The notes under the pieces: generated by a model
What the model saw: only the letters and a program-made list of their open reading frames with translations
What the model was told of the DNA's origin: nothing
Database searches by the model: none
Translations under genes and position numbers: made by a program
Shown here: positions 50,472 to 58,729 of the stretch, piece by piece
How positions within the stretch are numbered: position 1 is the stretch's first letter
Layout of the letters: every line of letters begins with the position of its first letter
Source of the DNA: Streptomyces abikoensis
GTDB taxonomy: Bacteria > Actinomycetota > Actinomycetes > Streptomycetales > Streptomycetaceae
Direction: 5' to 3'
NCBI RefSeq assembly: GCF_014648775.1
Contig: NZ_BMRT01000003.1
Location: 434,001-498,000 of the forward strand
Length of the DNA: 64,000 nucleotides

Positions 50472-51383
50472 TCAGAAAACAGACCACCCGGTAAGAGTCG
50501 TGAAGTGGTCCAGCGCCGCGACGCCCGCGACCGAGTTCCCCCGGGCGTCGAGCCCCGGGCTCCACACACACAGCGTGCAGCGTCCCGGTATCACGGCGAC
50601 GATGCCGCCGCCCACGCCGCTCTTGCCCGGCAGTCCCACGCGGTAGGCGAAGTCGCCGGCCGCGTCGTACGTGCCGCACGTCAGCATCACGGCGTTGATC
50701 TGCTTGGCCTCGCGGCGCGGCAGCAGCCGCGTCCCGTCGGCCCGCAGCCCGTGCCGGGCCAGGAAGCCGCTCGCCAGCGCCAGGTCCCGGCAGCTCATCT
50801 CGACGGAGCACTGCCAGAAGTAGTGCTCCAGAACCGTCGGCACGGGGTTGTCGAGATTGCCGTAGCTGGCCATGAAGTGGGCCAGCGCCGCGTTGCGGTC
50901 GCCGTGCTCGGACTCGGACCTGGCCACCGCCGCGTCGAAGGAGACGTCCGGGTTGCCGCTCTCCGCCCGCAGGAACTCCAGCATCGTCGTGCTGGCGTCC
51001 CCGGTCAGCGTCTGCAGCCGGTCGGTGACGACCAGCGCACCGGCGTTGATGAACGGATTGCGCGGAATGCCGTGCTCGTACTCGAGCTGCACCAGCGAGT
51101 TGAAGGGGTTGCCGGAGGGCTCGGTGCCCACCCGCTCCCAGATCCGGTCGCCGCCCTCGGCCAGCACCAGCGCGAGGCTGAACGCCTTCGAGATGGACTG
51201 CACCGAGAAGGGCCGCTCCCAGTCCCCCACGCCGTACACCTGACCGTCGACATCCGCGACGGCGATGCCGAACTGCCCGGTGTCCACCTCGGCGAGGGCG
51301 GGGATGTAGTCGGCGACCTGCCCGCGACCGATCAGCGGCCGGGCGAATTCGGCGACCTCTTCAAGGACGGCCTGGTAGTCCAA
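50472..51383 (-). CDS. glsA: Glutaminase A
   Basis: 303 residues of the serine beta-lactamase-like glutaminase family. The catalytic Ser63 and Lys66 are in FSVQSISKAFSLAL. NPFNSLVQLEYEHGIPRNPF, NAGALVVTDRLQ and GLPGKSGVGGGIVAVIPGRC are family motifs. It hydrolyses glutamine to glutamate and ammonia in the cytoplasm. The likely start is TTG at 51383, because DYQAVLEEVAEFARPLIGRG is the expected N-terminus and no ATG or GTG is nearby in frame; an AGGAAA lies about 13 bases upstream. It is divergent from the PLP enzyme gene. Confidence 0.9.
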   Translation of the reverse strand: MDYQAVLEEVAEFARPLIGRGQVADYIPALAEVDTGQFGIAVADVDGQVYGVGDWERPFSVQSISKAFSLALVLAEGGDRIWERVGTEPSGNPFNSLVQLEYEHGIPRNPFINAGALVVTDRLQTLTGDASTTMLEFLRAESGNPDVSFDAAVARSESEHGDRNAALAHFMASYGNLDNPVPTVLEHYFWQCSVEMSCRDLALASGFLARHGLRADGTRLLPRREAKQINAVMLTCGTYDAAGDFAYRVGLPGKSGVGGGIVAVIPGRCTLCVWSPGLDARGNSVAGVAALDHFTTLTGWSVF

Positions 51384-51446
51384 TGGTGCTCTGCGCTTTC
51401 CTGGCGGTGTCACCGACGTCGTCGTCGGCGACCGCAAGAGTACAAA

Positions 51447-52364
51447 ATGGACTGCGTGACCAGCGACAATCCCCCCGCCACGGCCGGTCTCGCGGCGCTG
51501 CGGCCGTGCCTGCCCTCCCCGCTCACGGAGCTCGCGGACGACCGCTTCGCCGAGCGGGGCCTGCGGCTGCTGCTCAAGCGGGACGACCTGATACACCCGG
51601 ACCTGCCGGGCAACAAGTGGCGCAAGCTGGAGCCCAATCTGCGGGCGGCGGCCGCGTCCGGCGCCCGGACGCTGCTCACGTTCGGAGGGGCGTACTCCAA
51701 CCACCTCCGGGCCACGGCGGCGGCCGGCCGCCTGCTGGGCTTCGGCACGATCGGCGTCGTCCGGGGCGACGAACTGGCCGGCCGGCCCCTCAACCCGTCC
51801 CTGGCCCGCTGCGCGGCGGACGGCATGCGGCTGCGCTTCGTCGACCGCGCGACGTACCGCCGCAAGGCGGAACCGGAGGTCCTGGCGTCCCTGGCCCCGC
51901 CGGACGCGTTCGTCATCCCCGAGGGCGGCAGCAACGCGGCGGCCGCCCTCGGCTGCACCGAGCTCGGCCGCGAGCTGCGCGGCGTCGCGGACGTGGTGGG
52001 CGTGGCCTGCGGCACGGGCGGGACGCTCGCGGGTCTGGCGGCGGGGCTGTCCGCCGGACAGCGGGCGATCGGCTTCCCGGTCCTGAAGGGGGGCTTCCTG
52101 GAGGCGGAGATACGCGACCTCCAGGAAGGGGCCTTCGGGGGCCGGCGCGGCGACTGGATCCTGGACGACCGCTTCCACGGCGGCGGCTATGCGAAGAGCA
52201 CGCCCGAGCTGGACGAATTCACAAGGGACTTCACCGACCGGCACGGCATCGCGCTGGAACGCGTGTATGTGGCGAAGATGCTGTACGGGCTGACGACGCT
52301 CGCCCGCGAGGGCGCGTTCGCACCCGGCACACGGGTGGTGGCCGTCATCACGGGGGCGCCGTAA
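51447..52364 (+). CDS. PLP-dependent D-cysteine desulfhydrase / ACC deaminase-like enzyme
   Basis: 305 residues of the tryptophan-synthase-beta fold. The PLP Lys is in LPGNKWRKLEPNL, the phosphate/substrate region in TFGGAYSNHLRATAAAGRLL, and the Gly-rich loop in VGVACGTGGTLAGLAAGLSA. LLLKRDDLIHPD is characteristic of the ACC deaminase/D-cysteine desulfhydrase group. True ACC deaminases need further active-site residues I cannot confirm, so D-cysteine desulfhydrase-like is the safer name. The ATG at 51447 is weakly preceded by AAGAG. Confidence 0.87.
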   Translation: MDCVTSDNPPATAGLAALRPCLPSPLTELADDRFAERGLRLLLKRDDLIHPDLPGNKWRKLEPNLRAAAASGARTLLTFGGAYSNHLRATAAAGRLLGFGTIGVVRGDELAGRPLNPSLARCAADGMRLRFVDRATYRRKAEPEVLASLAPPDAFVIPEGGSNAAAALGCTELGRELRGVADVVGVACGTGGTLAGLAAGLSAGQRAIGFPVLKGGFLEAEIRDLQEGAFGGRRGDWILDDRFHGGGYAKSTPELDEFTRDFTDRHGIALERVYVAKMLYGLTTLAREGAFAPGTRVVAVITGAP

Positions 52365-52369
52365 GGGCC

Positions 52370-53977
52370 TCAGCCCTCGCCCTCCCCCTCCCGGTACGCC
52401 GCCGCCTCCTCCAGGTCCAGCCGCCGCAGCAGCGTCCGCAGCATCTCGTCGTCGATGCGGCGCGCGTCCCGCAGCGCCACGAAGACCTCCCGCTCCGCCC
52501 CGATCACCTCGCGCGCCAGCCGCCGGTACGTGTCGTCCACGGACTCCCCCGTCCGCTCGTCGACCGCGCCCAGCCGCTCCCACACCGCGTTGCGACGCCG
52601 CTCCAGCACCGCCCGCAACCGCTCGGCCAACGGCTGCGGCAGCGCGTTCCGCTCGCCGTCGGCGAGGAGCTCCGCCAGGCGCCGCTCCGCCGCCGCCGAC
52701 GCCTCGCTCTGCGCCTGCGCCTCCACCAGCGTCTCCGCGCCCACGTCCCGCGCGGGCAGCCGCAGCCGCCGGATGAGCGGGGGCAGGGTGAGCCCCTGCA
52801 CCACCAGCGTCCCGATCACCGTCGTGAACGTCAGAAAGAGGATCAGGCTCCGAGCGGGAAACGGCGACCCGTCGTCGGCGGCGACGGGAATGGAGAAGGC
52901 GATGGCCAGCGAAACCACCCCCCGCATCCCGGCCCACCCGACCACCACCGGCGCCTTCCAGTCCGTGTCGGGCTCCCGCTCCCGGATCCGCGGGAACAGC
53001 ATCCGCGGCACGAACGTCCCCGGAAAGACCCACACGTACCGCGCGACGACGACCGCGGCGAACACCACCGCCGCGTACCCCAGCGCCTCCCCCACCCCGT
53101 ACGCCCCCAGGTCCCGCAGCACGATCCGCAACTGGAGCCCGATGAGGGCGAAGACGGCCGACTCCAGCAGGAACGAGACGACCTTCCACACGGCCGCCTC
53201 CTGCAGCCGCGTGGCGAAGTCGACCTGCCAGGACCGGTGCCCCAGGTACAGCGCGACCACCACCACCGCGAGCACCCCGGACGCGTGCACCTGCTCTGCC
53301 GCGGCGTAGGCGACGAAGGGGATGAGCAGCGAGAGGGTGTTCTGCAGCAGCGGGTCCCGCAGGTGGGTGCGCAGCCAGTGGATGGGCACCATGAGGATCA
53401 GGCCGACGCCGATGCCCCCGACGGAGGCGAGGACGAACTCCCGGATGCCGTCGGCCCAGGTCGCGCCGGTGCCGACGGCGGCGGCGAGGGCGACCTTGTA
53501 GGCGGTGATGGCGGTCGCGTCGTTCACCAGGGACTCGCCCTGGAGGATCGTGGTGATCCGGGACGGCAGCCCCAGCCGCCGGGCGATGGCGGTGGCGGCC
53601 ACCGCGTCCGGCGGGGCCACCACCGCGCCCAGGACGAGCGCGGCGGCGGGCGGCAGCCCGGGCACCGCGCGGGAGGCCACATAGCCGACGGCGAGGGTGG
53701 CGAAGAGGACGTACCCGACGCTGAGCAGCGCCACGGGCCGCAGGTTGGCCCGCAGATCGAGGTAGGAGCTCTCCAGGGCGGCGGTGTGCAGCAGGGGCGG
53801 CAGCACCAGCGGCAGCACGATGTGGGGGTCGAGGGTGTAGTCCGGTACGCCCGGGAGGTACGAGGCGACGAGGCCGGCCGCGACGAGCAGCAGCGGCGCG
53901 GGCACGGGGGTCCTGCGGGCGGCTCCCGCGACCGCGGCGCCGCCCGCGATCAGCGTCAGCAGCGGCATGACGTCCAT
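52370..53977 (-). CDS. Na+/H+ antiporter, CPA1 (NhaP-like) family
   Basis: 535 residues. About twelve membrane helices in the first 400 residues include the ion-binding motifs LGAVVAPPDAVAATAIARRL and ILQGESLVNDATAITAYKVA, the dilated-helix region SGVLAVVVVALYLGHRSW, and VVVGWAGMRGVVSLAIAFSI. The C-terminal 130 residues are a cytoplasmic, highly charged, helical regulatory tail (AETLVEAQAQSEASAAAERR). It probably exchanges Na+ or K+ for protons. Convergent with the PLP enzyme (five-base gap). Confidence 0.92.
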   Translation of the reverse strand: MDVMPLLTLIAGGAAVAGAARRTPVPAPLLLVAAGLVASYLPGVPDYTLDPHIVLPLVLPPLLHTAALESSYLDLRANLRPVALLSVGYVLFATLAVGYVASRAVPGLPPAAALVLGAVVAPPDAVAATAIARRLGLPSRITTILQGESLVNDATAITAYKVALAAAVGTGATWADGIREFVLASVGGIGVGLILMVPIHWLRTHLRDPLLQNTLSLLIPFVAYAAAEQVHASGVLAVVVVALYLGHRSWQVDFATRLQEAAVWKVVSFLLESAVFALIGLQLRIVLRDLGAYGVGEALGYAAVVFAAVVVARYVWVFPGTFVPRMLFPRIREREPDTDWKAPVVVGWAGMRGVVSLAIAFSIPVAADDGSPFPARSLILFLTFTTVIGTLVVQGLTLPPLIRRLRLPARDVGAETLVEAQAQSEASAAAERRLAELLADGERNALPQPLAERLRAVLERRRNAVWERLGAVDERTGESVDDTYRRLAREVIGAEREVFVALRDARRIDDEMLRTLLRRLDLEEAAAYREGEGEG

Positions 53978-54030
53978 GGCTCCTCCACCCTCTCCGCCCG
54001 GCGCTCCGCGCGCGCTCTAACCTGGCCATC

Positions 54031-54291
54031 ATGATCGAGTGTTCGCATGTGGACGAGATGCCGCGCCCCGAGCCGGCGCCGCTGACCTTGACCTGCCCGG
54101 AGTGCGAGGCGGCGGGCAGCCACCCGGTGCAGCTGCGGCTGTGCCTGGTGTGCGGGCACGTGGGCTGCTGCGACTCGTCCCCGTACCGCCACGCCACCGC
54201 GCACTTCCAGGAGACGGGGCACGCGGTGATGCGGAGCTTCGAGCCGGGCCAGAGCTGGCGCTGGTGCTACGTGGACGAACACATCGTCTGA
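54031..54291 (+). CDS. UBP-type zinc finger protein
   Basis: 86 residues, essentially one zinc-finger UBP domain: IECSHVDEM, LTCPECEAAGSHPVQLRLCL, VCGHVGCCDSSPYRHATAHF and GHAVMRSFE. The set of Cys and His residues fits three zinc sites. Free-standing bacterial UBP fingers are common in actinomycetes, but their ligand is unknown. It is followed after 12 bases by an acetyltransferase gene and may form an operon with it. Confidence 0.88.
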   Translation: MIECSHVDEMPRPEPAPLTLTCPECEAAGSHPVQLRLCLVCGHVGCCDSSPYRHATAHFQETGHAVMRSFEPGQSWRWCYVDEHIV

Positions 54292-54303
54292 GATCATGCC
54301 CGC

Positions 54304-54828
54304 ATGATCCGACCCGCGACTCCGGCCGACGTCCCCCACATCCACGCGATGGTCCGCGAACTGGCGGAGTACGAAAGGGCGCTGGACGAGGCGCGGGCGA
54401 CCGAGGAACAGCTGCGCGACGCCCTCTTCGGCGCGGACCCGGCGGTCTTCGCGCTGATAGCGGAGAGTGACGCGGACCGTCGGGAAACGGTGGGCTTCGC
54501 CCTGTGGTTCCGCAACTTCTCGACCTGGACGGGTACGCACGGTATCTACCTGGAGGACCTCTACGTGCGCCCGCACGCCCGCGGCGGCGGCCACGGCAGG
54601 GCGCTCCTGGCGGAGCTCGCCCGGATCTGCGTGGAGCGGGGCTATCAGCGTTTCGAATGGTCAGTGCTGGACTGGAACGCGCCGTCGATCGCCTTCTACG
54701 AATCGCTGGGCGCGGAGGCGATGGACGAGTGGACGGTCCGCAGGTTGTCAGGAGAACCGCTCCAGGCCCTTGCGGCGCTCGCACAGAGTGACGAAAATCC
54801 CAACAGGCCGACCTCGCTTTCGATTTGA
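54304..54828 (+). CDS. GNAT family N-acetyltransferase
   Basis: 174 residues. The GNAT fold is indicated by MIRPATPADVPHIHAMVREL, the beta4 segment GIYLEDLYVRPHARGGGHGR (acetyl-CoA pyrophosphate loop) and the C-terminal FEWSVLDWNAPSIAFYESLG. The overall pattern resembles spermidine/spermine acetyltransferase-like proteins, but the substrate cannot be deduced. Cytoplasmic. It lies just downstream of the UBP finger gene. Confidence 0.88.
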   Translation: MIRPATPADVPHIHAMVRELAEYERALDEARATEEQLRDALFGADPAVFALIAESDADRRETVGFALWFRNFSTWTGTHGIYLEDLYVRPHARGGGHGRALLAELARICVERGYQRFEWSVLDWNAPSIAFYESLGAEAMDEWTVRRLSGEPLQALAALAQSDENPNRPTSLSI

Positions 54829-55026
54829 GGCCGCACAGCCCTACCCACCGTCTGTGCTTACGGGTTTACCATGAGTGACAGTCGTGGGCCTGCGGCGCGG
54901 AACCGCAGATCGCGATAGCGTCTCAGCCGGACCATGTGCCGCACCGGCCCGCGCCGCCCTCGTCCGGGGGCCGTGGGACCGGCGCTCCCGACAGCTCAAT
55001 GAGCTTGTGCCACCTTGGAGGTGAGG

Positions 55027-55443
55027 GTGTCCCCAATCGCTGGCGAGCCTGGGACGACCCAGGACTTCGTGGAAGTCCGGCTGCCCGCTGCGGGTGCCTA
55101 CCTGTCGGTGCTGCGGACGGCGACAGCCGGACTCGCGGCCCGGCTGGACTTCACCCTCGACGAGATCGAGGACCTGCGCATCGCCGTGGACGAGGCCTGC
55201 GCCATCCTGTTGCAACAGGCCGTTCCCGGTTCCGTGCTCAGCTGCGTCTTCCGCCTCGTCGGGGACGCGTTGCGGGTGACCGTCTCGGCGCCGACGACGG
55301 ACGGCCGCGCCCCCGAGCGCGACACCTTCGCCTGGACGGTGCTCTCCGCCCTGGCCGGCGAGGTCGACTCCACCGTCGCGGAGGACCGGACGGTGAGCAT
55401 CAGCCTGCACAAGAAGCGCGGCGCCGGCCCCGGGCAGCCGTGA
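55027..55443 (+). CDS. Anti-sigma factor, RsbW-like serine kinase (PrsH-type)
   Basis: 138 residues of the GHKL ATPase fold: VEVRLPAAGAYLSVLRTATA, LDEIEDLRIAVDEACAILLQ (the N-box, with Asp-Glu-Ala-Cys) and TFAWTVLSALAGEVDSTVAE. Such proteins bind SigB/SigF-type sigma factors and hold them inactive. I start it at the GTG at 55027 (VSPIAGEPGT) because GGAGGTGAG lies directly upstream; TTG at 55015 is an in-frame alternative. The sigma gene follows after 16 bases, so this is its cognate anti-sigma factor. Confidence 0.9.
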   Translation: MSPIAGEPGTTQDFVEVRLPAAGAYLSVLRTATAGLAARLDFTLDEIEDLRIAVDEACAILLQQAVPGSVLSCVFRLVGDALRVTVSAPTTDGRAPERDTFAWTVLSALAGEVDSTVAEDRTVSISLHKKRGAGPGQP

Positions 55444-55459
55444 CGGAAGAGGGGGCTCC

Positions 55460-56452
55460 GTGAGTACTGCGTCATCGCGGGGAGTGCGCGCTCCGGCCAT
55501 CCCGCAGCAGCCTGCCCGGCCCGATCCGGAAGACCTCGATCCGGCCACCGCGCCGGACCCGGCCGCTCCTGTGGATCCGGCCGTCCCGGCGCCGGAGCAG
55601 GTGGCCGAGCGGGTGAGCGACCCATCGGAACGGGCGGACCACCGGGCGGACCACATGGATCAGCACCAGCGCCGGCAGCGCCACCAGCACGGGGATCCGC
55701 ACGACCGCAGCGGCGCCCGCGCCCTGTTCATCGAGTTGCGGCAGCTCCCCGACGGCTCCGTGGAGCGGGCCGAGCTGCGCAACCACCTGGTGCGGATGCA
55801 TCTGCCCCTCGTGGAGCACCTGGCCCGGCGCTTCCGCAACCGCGGCGAGCCGCTCGACGACCTCACCCAGGTCGCCACGATCGGCCTGATCAAATCCGTG
55901 GACCGCTTCGACCCGGACCGCGGGGTGGAGTTCTCCACCTACGCCACCCCCACGGTGGTCGGCGAGATCAAGCGGCACTTCCGCGACAAGGGCTGGGCGG
56001 TGCGGGTCCCGCGCCGGCTCCAGGAGCTGCGGCTGTCGCTGACGACGGCCACGGCCGAGCTCTCCCAGCGGCACGGCCGCGCCCCCACCGTCCACGAGCT
56101 GGCGGAGCACCTGGGGATCTCCGAGGAGGAGGTGCTGGAGGGCCTGGAGTCCGCCAACGCCTACTCGACGCTCTCGCTGGACGTCCCCGACACGGACGAC
56201 GAGTCCCCGGCCGTCGCGGACACCCTGGGCGCGGAGGACGAGGCGCTGGAGGGCGTGGAGTACCGGGAGTCCCTCAAGCCGCTGCTGGAGGACCTGCCGC
56301 CGCGCGAGAAGAAGATCCTGCTGCTGCGCTTCTTCGGCAACATGACGCAGTCGCAGATCGCCCAGGAGGTGGGCATCTCCCAGATGCACGTCTCCCGGCT
56401 GCTGGCCCGCACGCTCGCCCAGCTCCGGGACCGCCTGCTGATCGAGGAGTAG
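55460..56452 (+). CDS. sigH: SigB/SigF/SigG-type RNA polymerase sigma factor (SigH-like)
   Basis: 330 residues. Residues 1-85 are a Pro/Asp/His-rich extension not found in SigB proteins, with an internal ATG at codon 66 (55655). The core follows: region 2 VRMHLPLVEHLARRFRNRGE, EFSTYATPTVVGEIKRHFRD; region 3 APTVHELAEHLGISEEEV; region 4 PPREKKILLLRFFGNMTQSQ, VGISQMHVSRLLARTLAQLR. It directs RNA polymerase to stress and development promoters. By position it matches S. coelicolor sigH, where several protein forms arise from alternative starts and processing. GTG start. Confidence 0.92.
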   Translation: MSTASSRGVRAPAIPQQPARPDPEDLDPATAPDPAAPVDPAVPAPEQVAERVSDPSERADHRADHMDQHQRRQRHQHGDPHDRSGARALFIELRQLPDGSVERAELRNHLVRMHLPLVEHLARRFRNRGEPLDDLTQVATIGLIKSVDRFDPDRGVEFSTYATPTVVGEIKRHFRDKGWAVRVPRRLQELRLSLTTATAELSQRHGRAPTVHELAEHLGISEEEVLEGLESANAYSTLSLDVPDTDDESPAVADTLGAEDEALEGVEYRESLKPLLEDLPPREKKILLLRFFGNMTQSQIAQEVGISQMHVSRLLARTLAQLRDRLLIEE

Positions 56453-56476
56453 TCGAGGAGCGGTAGGGGAACAGGC

Positions 56477-56962
56477 TCAGGACTCGCGCGGGCCGACGCC
56501 GAGCGCCTCGGTCGCGGTGGGGTTCACCAGCAGGACGAGCGTGGCCACGGCGGTCAGCGCGAGCGCCACCGCGCCGGCGATCAGCGCGCCGGCGCCGCCG
56601 TTGTAGAGCGTCCAGGCGACCGGCAGCGCCATGATCTGCGTGATCATGGCGGGGCCGCGGCTCCAGCGCCGCAGCAGCCACAGGCCGCGCGCGGCGAGGA
56701 GCGGCAGCGCGGCCAGCGCGAGGACGGTCAGCCCGCCCGTCTCGGCCTGCTGCGGGCTGTCCGGCTTGCCCAGCAGCCCCATGATCAGCAGATAGAGGCC
56801 CGAGCCGGCCAGGGCCAGCCCCTCCAGGGCGACGAGGGCGGCGGCCGCCGTCAGCCGGGCGGGCCGGAGCCGGGGCGCGACCGGGGCCGGGGAGGCTCCC
56901 TCGGACGCCCCCTTGGACGCACCCTTCCGGGCGGATTTCGACGCGGACTGCTTGCTGCTCAC
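56477..56962 (-). CDS. Conserved integral membrane protein
   Basis: 161 residues. A Lys/Ser/Ala-rich N-terminus (SSKQSASKSARKGASKGASE) precedes four membrane helices: LTAAAALVALEGLALAGSGL, GGLTVLALAALPLLAARGLW, AMITQIMALPVAWTLYNG and LIAGAVALALTAVATLVLLV. I used the GTG at 56962; longer frames would run into the divergent kinase promoter. Known only as a conserved actinobacterial membrane protein. Confidence 0.75.
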   Translation of the reverse strand: MSSKQSASKSARKGASKGASEGASPAPVAPRLRPARLTAAAALVALEGLALAGSGLYLLIMGLLGKPDSPQQAETGGLTVLALAALPLLAARGLWLLRRWSRGPAMITQIMALPVAWTLYNGGAGALIAGAVALALTAVATLVLLVNPTATEALGVGPRES

Positions 56963-57044
56963 CCCTGCAGGGTATCGGTACGCAAATCCTTCGAAGCCGG
57001 GCCTGGGACGGGCCGTGTACCCACAGGTAGGTAGGCTGGCGCGC

Positions 57045-58013
57045 ATGCGTGCGCTTCTTGTGGTCAATCCTTCGGCCACCACCACCAGTGCCCGTACTCG
57101 CGATGTCCTGGCGCACGCCCTGGCCAGCGACCTGAAGCTGGACGTCGCCACGACCGAGTACCGGGGTCACGCACGCGACCTGGCGCGCCGGGCGGCCGAG
57201 AGCGGCAACGTCGAGCTGGTCGTCGCGCTCGGCGGGGACGGCACGGTCAACGAGGTCGTCAACGGACTGCTCCACTCCGGGCCCGACCCGGAGGGCCTGC
57301 CGCGGCTCGCGGTGGTGCCGGGCGGCTCCACCAACGTCTTCGCCCGCGCGCTGGGCCTGCCCAATGACGTGGTGGAGGCGACGGGCGCCCTGCTGGACGC
57401 GCTGCGGGAGGGCTCGGAGCGGACCGTGGGGCTCGGCCTCGCGGCCGGGACGCCGGGCTCGGAGGACGAGGCGGTGCCGGCCCGCTGGTTCACGTTCTGC
57501 GCGGGCTTCGGGTTCGACGCGGGCGTCGTCGGCCGGGTGGAGCAGCAGCGGGAGCGCGGCAAGCGTTCGACGCACTCCCTGTACGTGCGACAGGTGATGC
57601 GCCAGTTCTTCGGAGAAACGAACCGGCGGCACGGCACGATCACCCTCGAACGGCCTGGCGAGCAGCCACTCGAGAATCTCGTCATGTCGATAATCTGCAA
57701 CACGGCCCCGTGGACGTACTTCGGCAACCGGCCGATGTACGCGCTGCCGCAGGCGTCCTTCGACACGGCGCTTGACGTGCTGGGATTCACCAAGCTGTCC
57801 ACTCTGGCGGCCACCCGCTACGGCACCCAGCTGCTGACGTCGACGCCGGAGCGCGGCCCGCAGGGCAAACACGCTGTGTCACTGCATGACCAGGACTCGT
57901 TCACCTTGCATTCCCAGGCCCCCCTGCCCTTCCAGATGGACGGCGACCACCTCGGACTGCGCACGAGCGTGACGTTCACAGGCGTTCGCCGTGCACTGCG
58001 TGTGATTGTGTGA
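57045..58013 (+). CDS. Diacylglycerol/lipid kinase family protein
   Basis: 322 residues. The N-terminal domain begins RALLVVNPSATTTSARTRDV and has the nucleotide-binding GGDGTVNEVVNGLL, with AVVPGGSTNVFARALGLPND following. The C-terminal beta-sandwich carries LENLVMSIICNTAPWTYFGN and FQMDGDHLGLRTSVTF. Members phosphorylate diacylglycerol or related lipids at the membrane. No signal peptide. ATG at 57045 preceded by an AGGTAGGTAGG stretch. Divergent from the membrane protein gene. Confidence 0.9.
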   Translation: MRALLVVNPSATTTSARTRDVLAHALASDLKLDVATTEYRGHARDLARRAAESGNVELVVALGGDGTVNEVVNGLLHSGPDPEGLPRLAVVPGGSTNVFARALGLPNDVVEATGALLDALREGSERTVGLGLAAGTPGSEDEAVPARWFTFCAGFGFDAGVVGRVEQQRERGKRSTHSLYVRQVMRQFFGETNRRHGTITLERPGEQPLENLVMSIICNTAPWTYFGNRPMYALPQASFDTALDVLGFTKLSTLAATRYGTQLLTSTPERGPQGKHAVSLHDQDSFTLHSQAPLPFQMDGDHLGLRTSVTFTGVRRALRVIV

Positions 58014-58337
58014 GTGCTAGGGCCTAAAGTCCTTCCACTCGAACGTTTAGACTGGGTTCCACCCCCTGGAATGACGGCTGTGACCTAGCCGACACCGAGG
58101 AATCAAAAAAAACTTTCCAGAAGGGGTTGTATCCGTCGCCGAGGTTTGCGAGTCTTTTCGTGGCGATCGGGACAGCCCGCCATCAAGGCTTCCCCGAAGA
58201 GCCCGAACCCCCTCCTTTAACTCCCTGGACCGCACCAGTCTGCCTGGCTGGAGGTCGGCCCTTCCCTTGCGGGGGGATTCGTGAAAGCGTTCACATTCAC
58301 AAGCCACGTAGCCGTAACACGAGGAGATGGAGCAGCC
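58014..58337. other. Long leader/intergenic region upstream of wblE, 324 bp
   Basis: No gene found. It contains an unusual A-run (AAAAAAAACTTTCC near 58106), GGTTTGCGAGTC near 58142, and a GAGGAG ribosome site 11 bases before wblE. Long untranslated leaders are typical of wbl genes; I could not place promoter boxes with confidence. Confidence 0.4.
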
Positions 58338-58595
58338 ATGGACTGGCGTCACAACGCCGTTTGCCGCGAGGAAGACCCCGAGCTGTTCTTCCCCATCGGC
58401 AACACCGGTCCTGCGCTGCTGCAGATCGAGGAAGCCAAGGCCGTCTGCCGCCGCTGCCCCGTCATGGAGCAGTGCCTGCAGTGGGCGCTCGAGTCCGGCC
58501 AGGACTCCGGCGTCTGGGGTGGCCTCAGCGAGGACGAGCGCCGCGCCATGAAGCGCCGTGCCGCTCGCAACCGGGCGCGTAACGCGACCGCCTGA
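58338..58595 (+). CDS. wblE: WhiB-like iron-sulfur regulator WblE
   Basis: 85 residues. The four cluster-binding cysteines are Cys9 (HNAVCREEDPELFF), Cys37, Cys40 and Cys46 (AVCRRCPVMEQCLQWAL). The GVWGGLSEDERRAMKRR turn and basic tail complete the Wbl signature. Wbl proteins carry a [4Fe-4S] cluster and act on transcription with the principal sigma factor. The small size and gene context (downstream of the kinase-family gene, near sigH) fit WblE. A strong terminator follows. Confidence 0.93.
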   Translation: MDWRHNAVCREEDPELFFPIGNTGPALLQIEEAKAVCRRCPVMEQCLQWALESGQDSGVWGGLSEDERRAMKRRAARNRARNATA

Positions 58596-58662
58596 CACCC
58601 CTCGGCCCCCGAGCCGCAGCGCGCAGCACCCCCCACCCGTGCGCTAAGCACAACAAAGCTTT

Positions 58663-58700
58663 GAGCCCCGGCCCCCTCTTCCGAGAGGGGGCCGGGGCTC
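58663..58700. terminator. Terminator between wblE and the sensor kinase
   Basis: GAGCCCCGGCCCCCTCT and AGAGGGGGCCGGGGCTC form a perfect 17-bp stem with a four-base TCCG loop. It serves both convergent genes. Confidence 0.88.
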
Positions 58701-58729
58701 AGTGCTTTTCCGTACGCCGCGCGAAGGCG

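Noticed and set aside
50472..54197. Very long open frames antisense to, or running through, the glutaminase, PLP enzyme and antiporter genes on both strands
   Set aside because: High GC at third codon positions opens shadow frames. Their translations are Arg/Pro/Gly-rich with no family match, whereas the chosen frames show catalytic motifs.
58097..58130. GGAAT followed by GTT upstream of wblE, suggestive of a SigR promoter
   Set aside because: The spacing is about 22 bases, not the 18-19 required.
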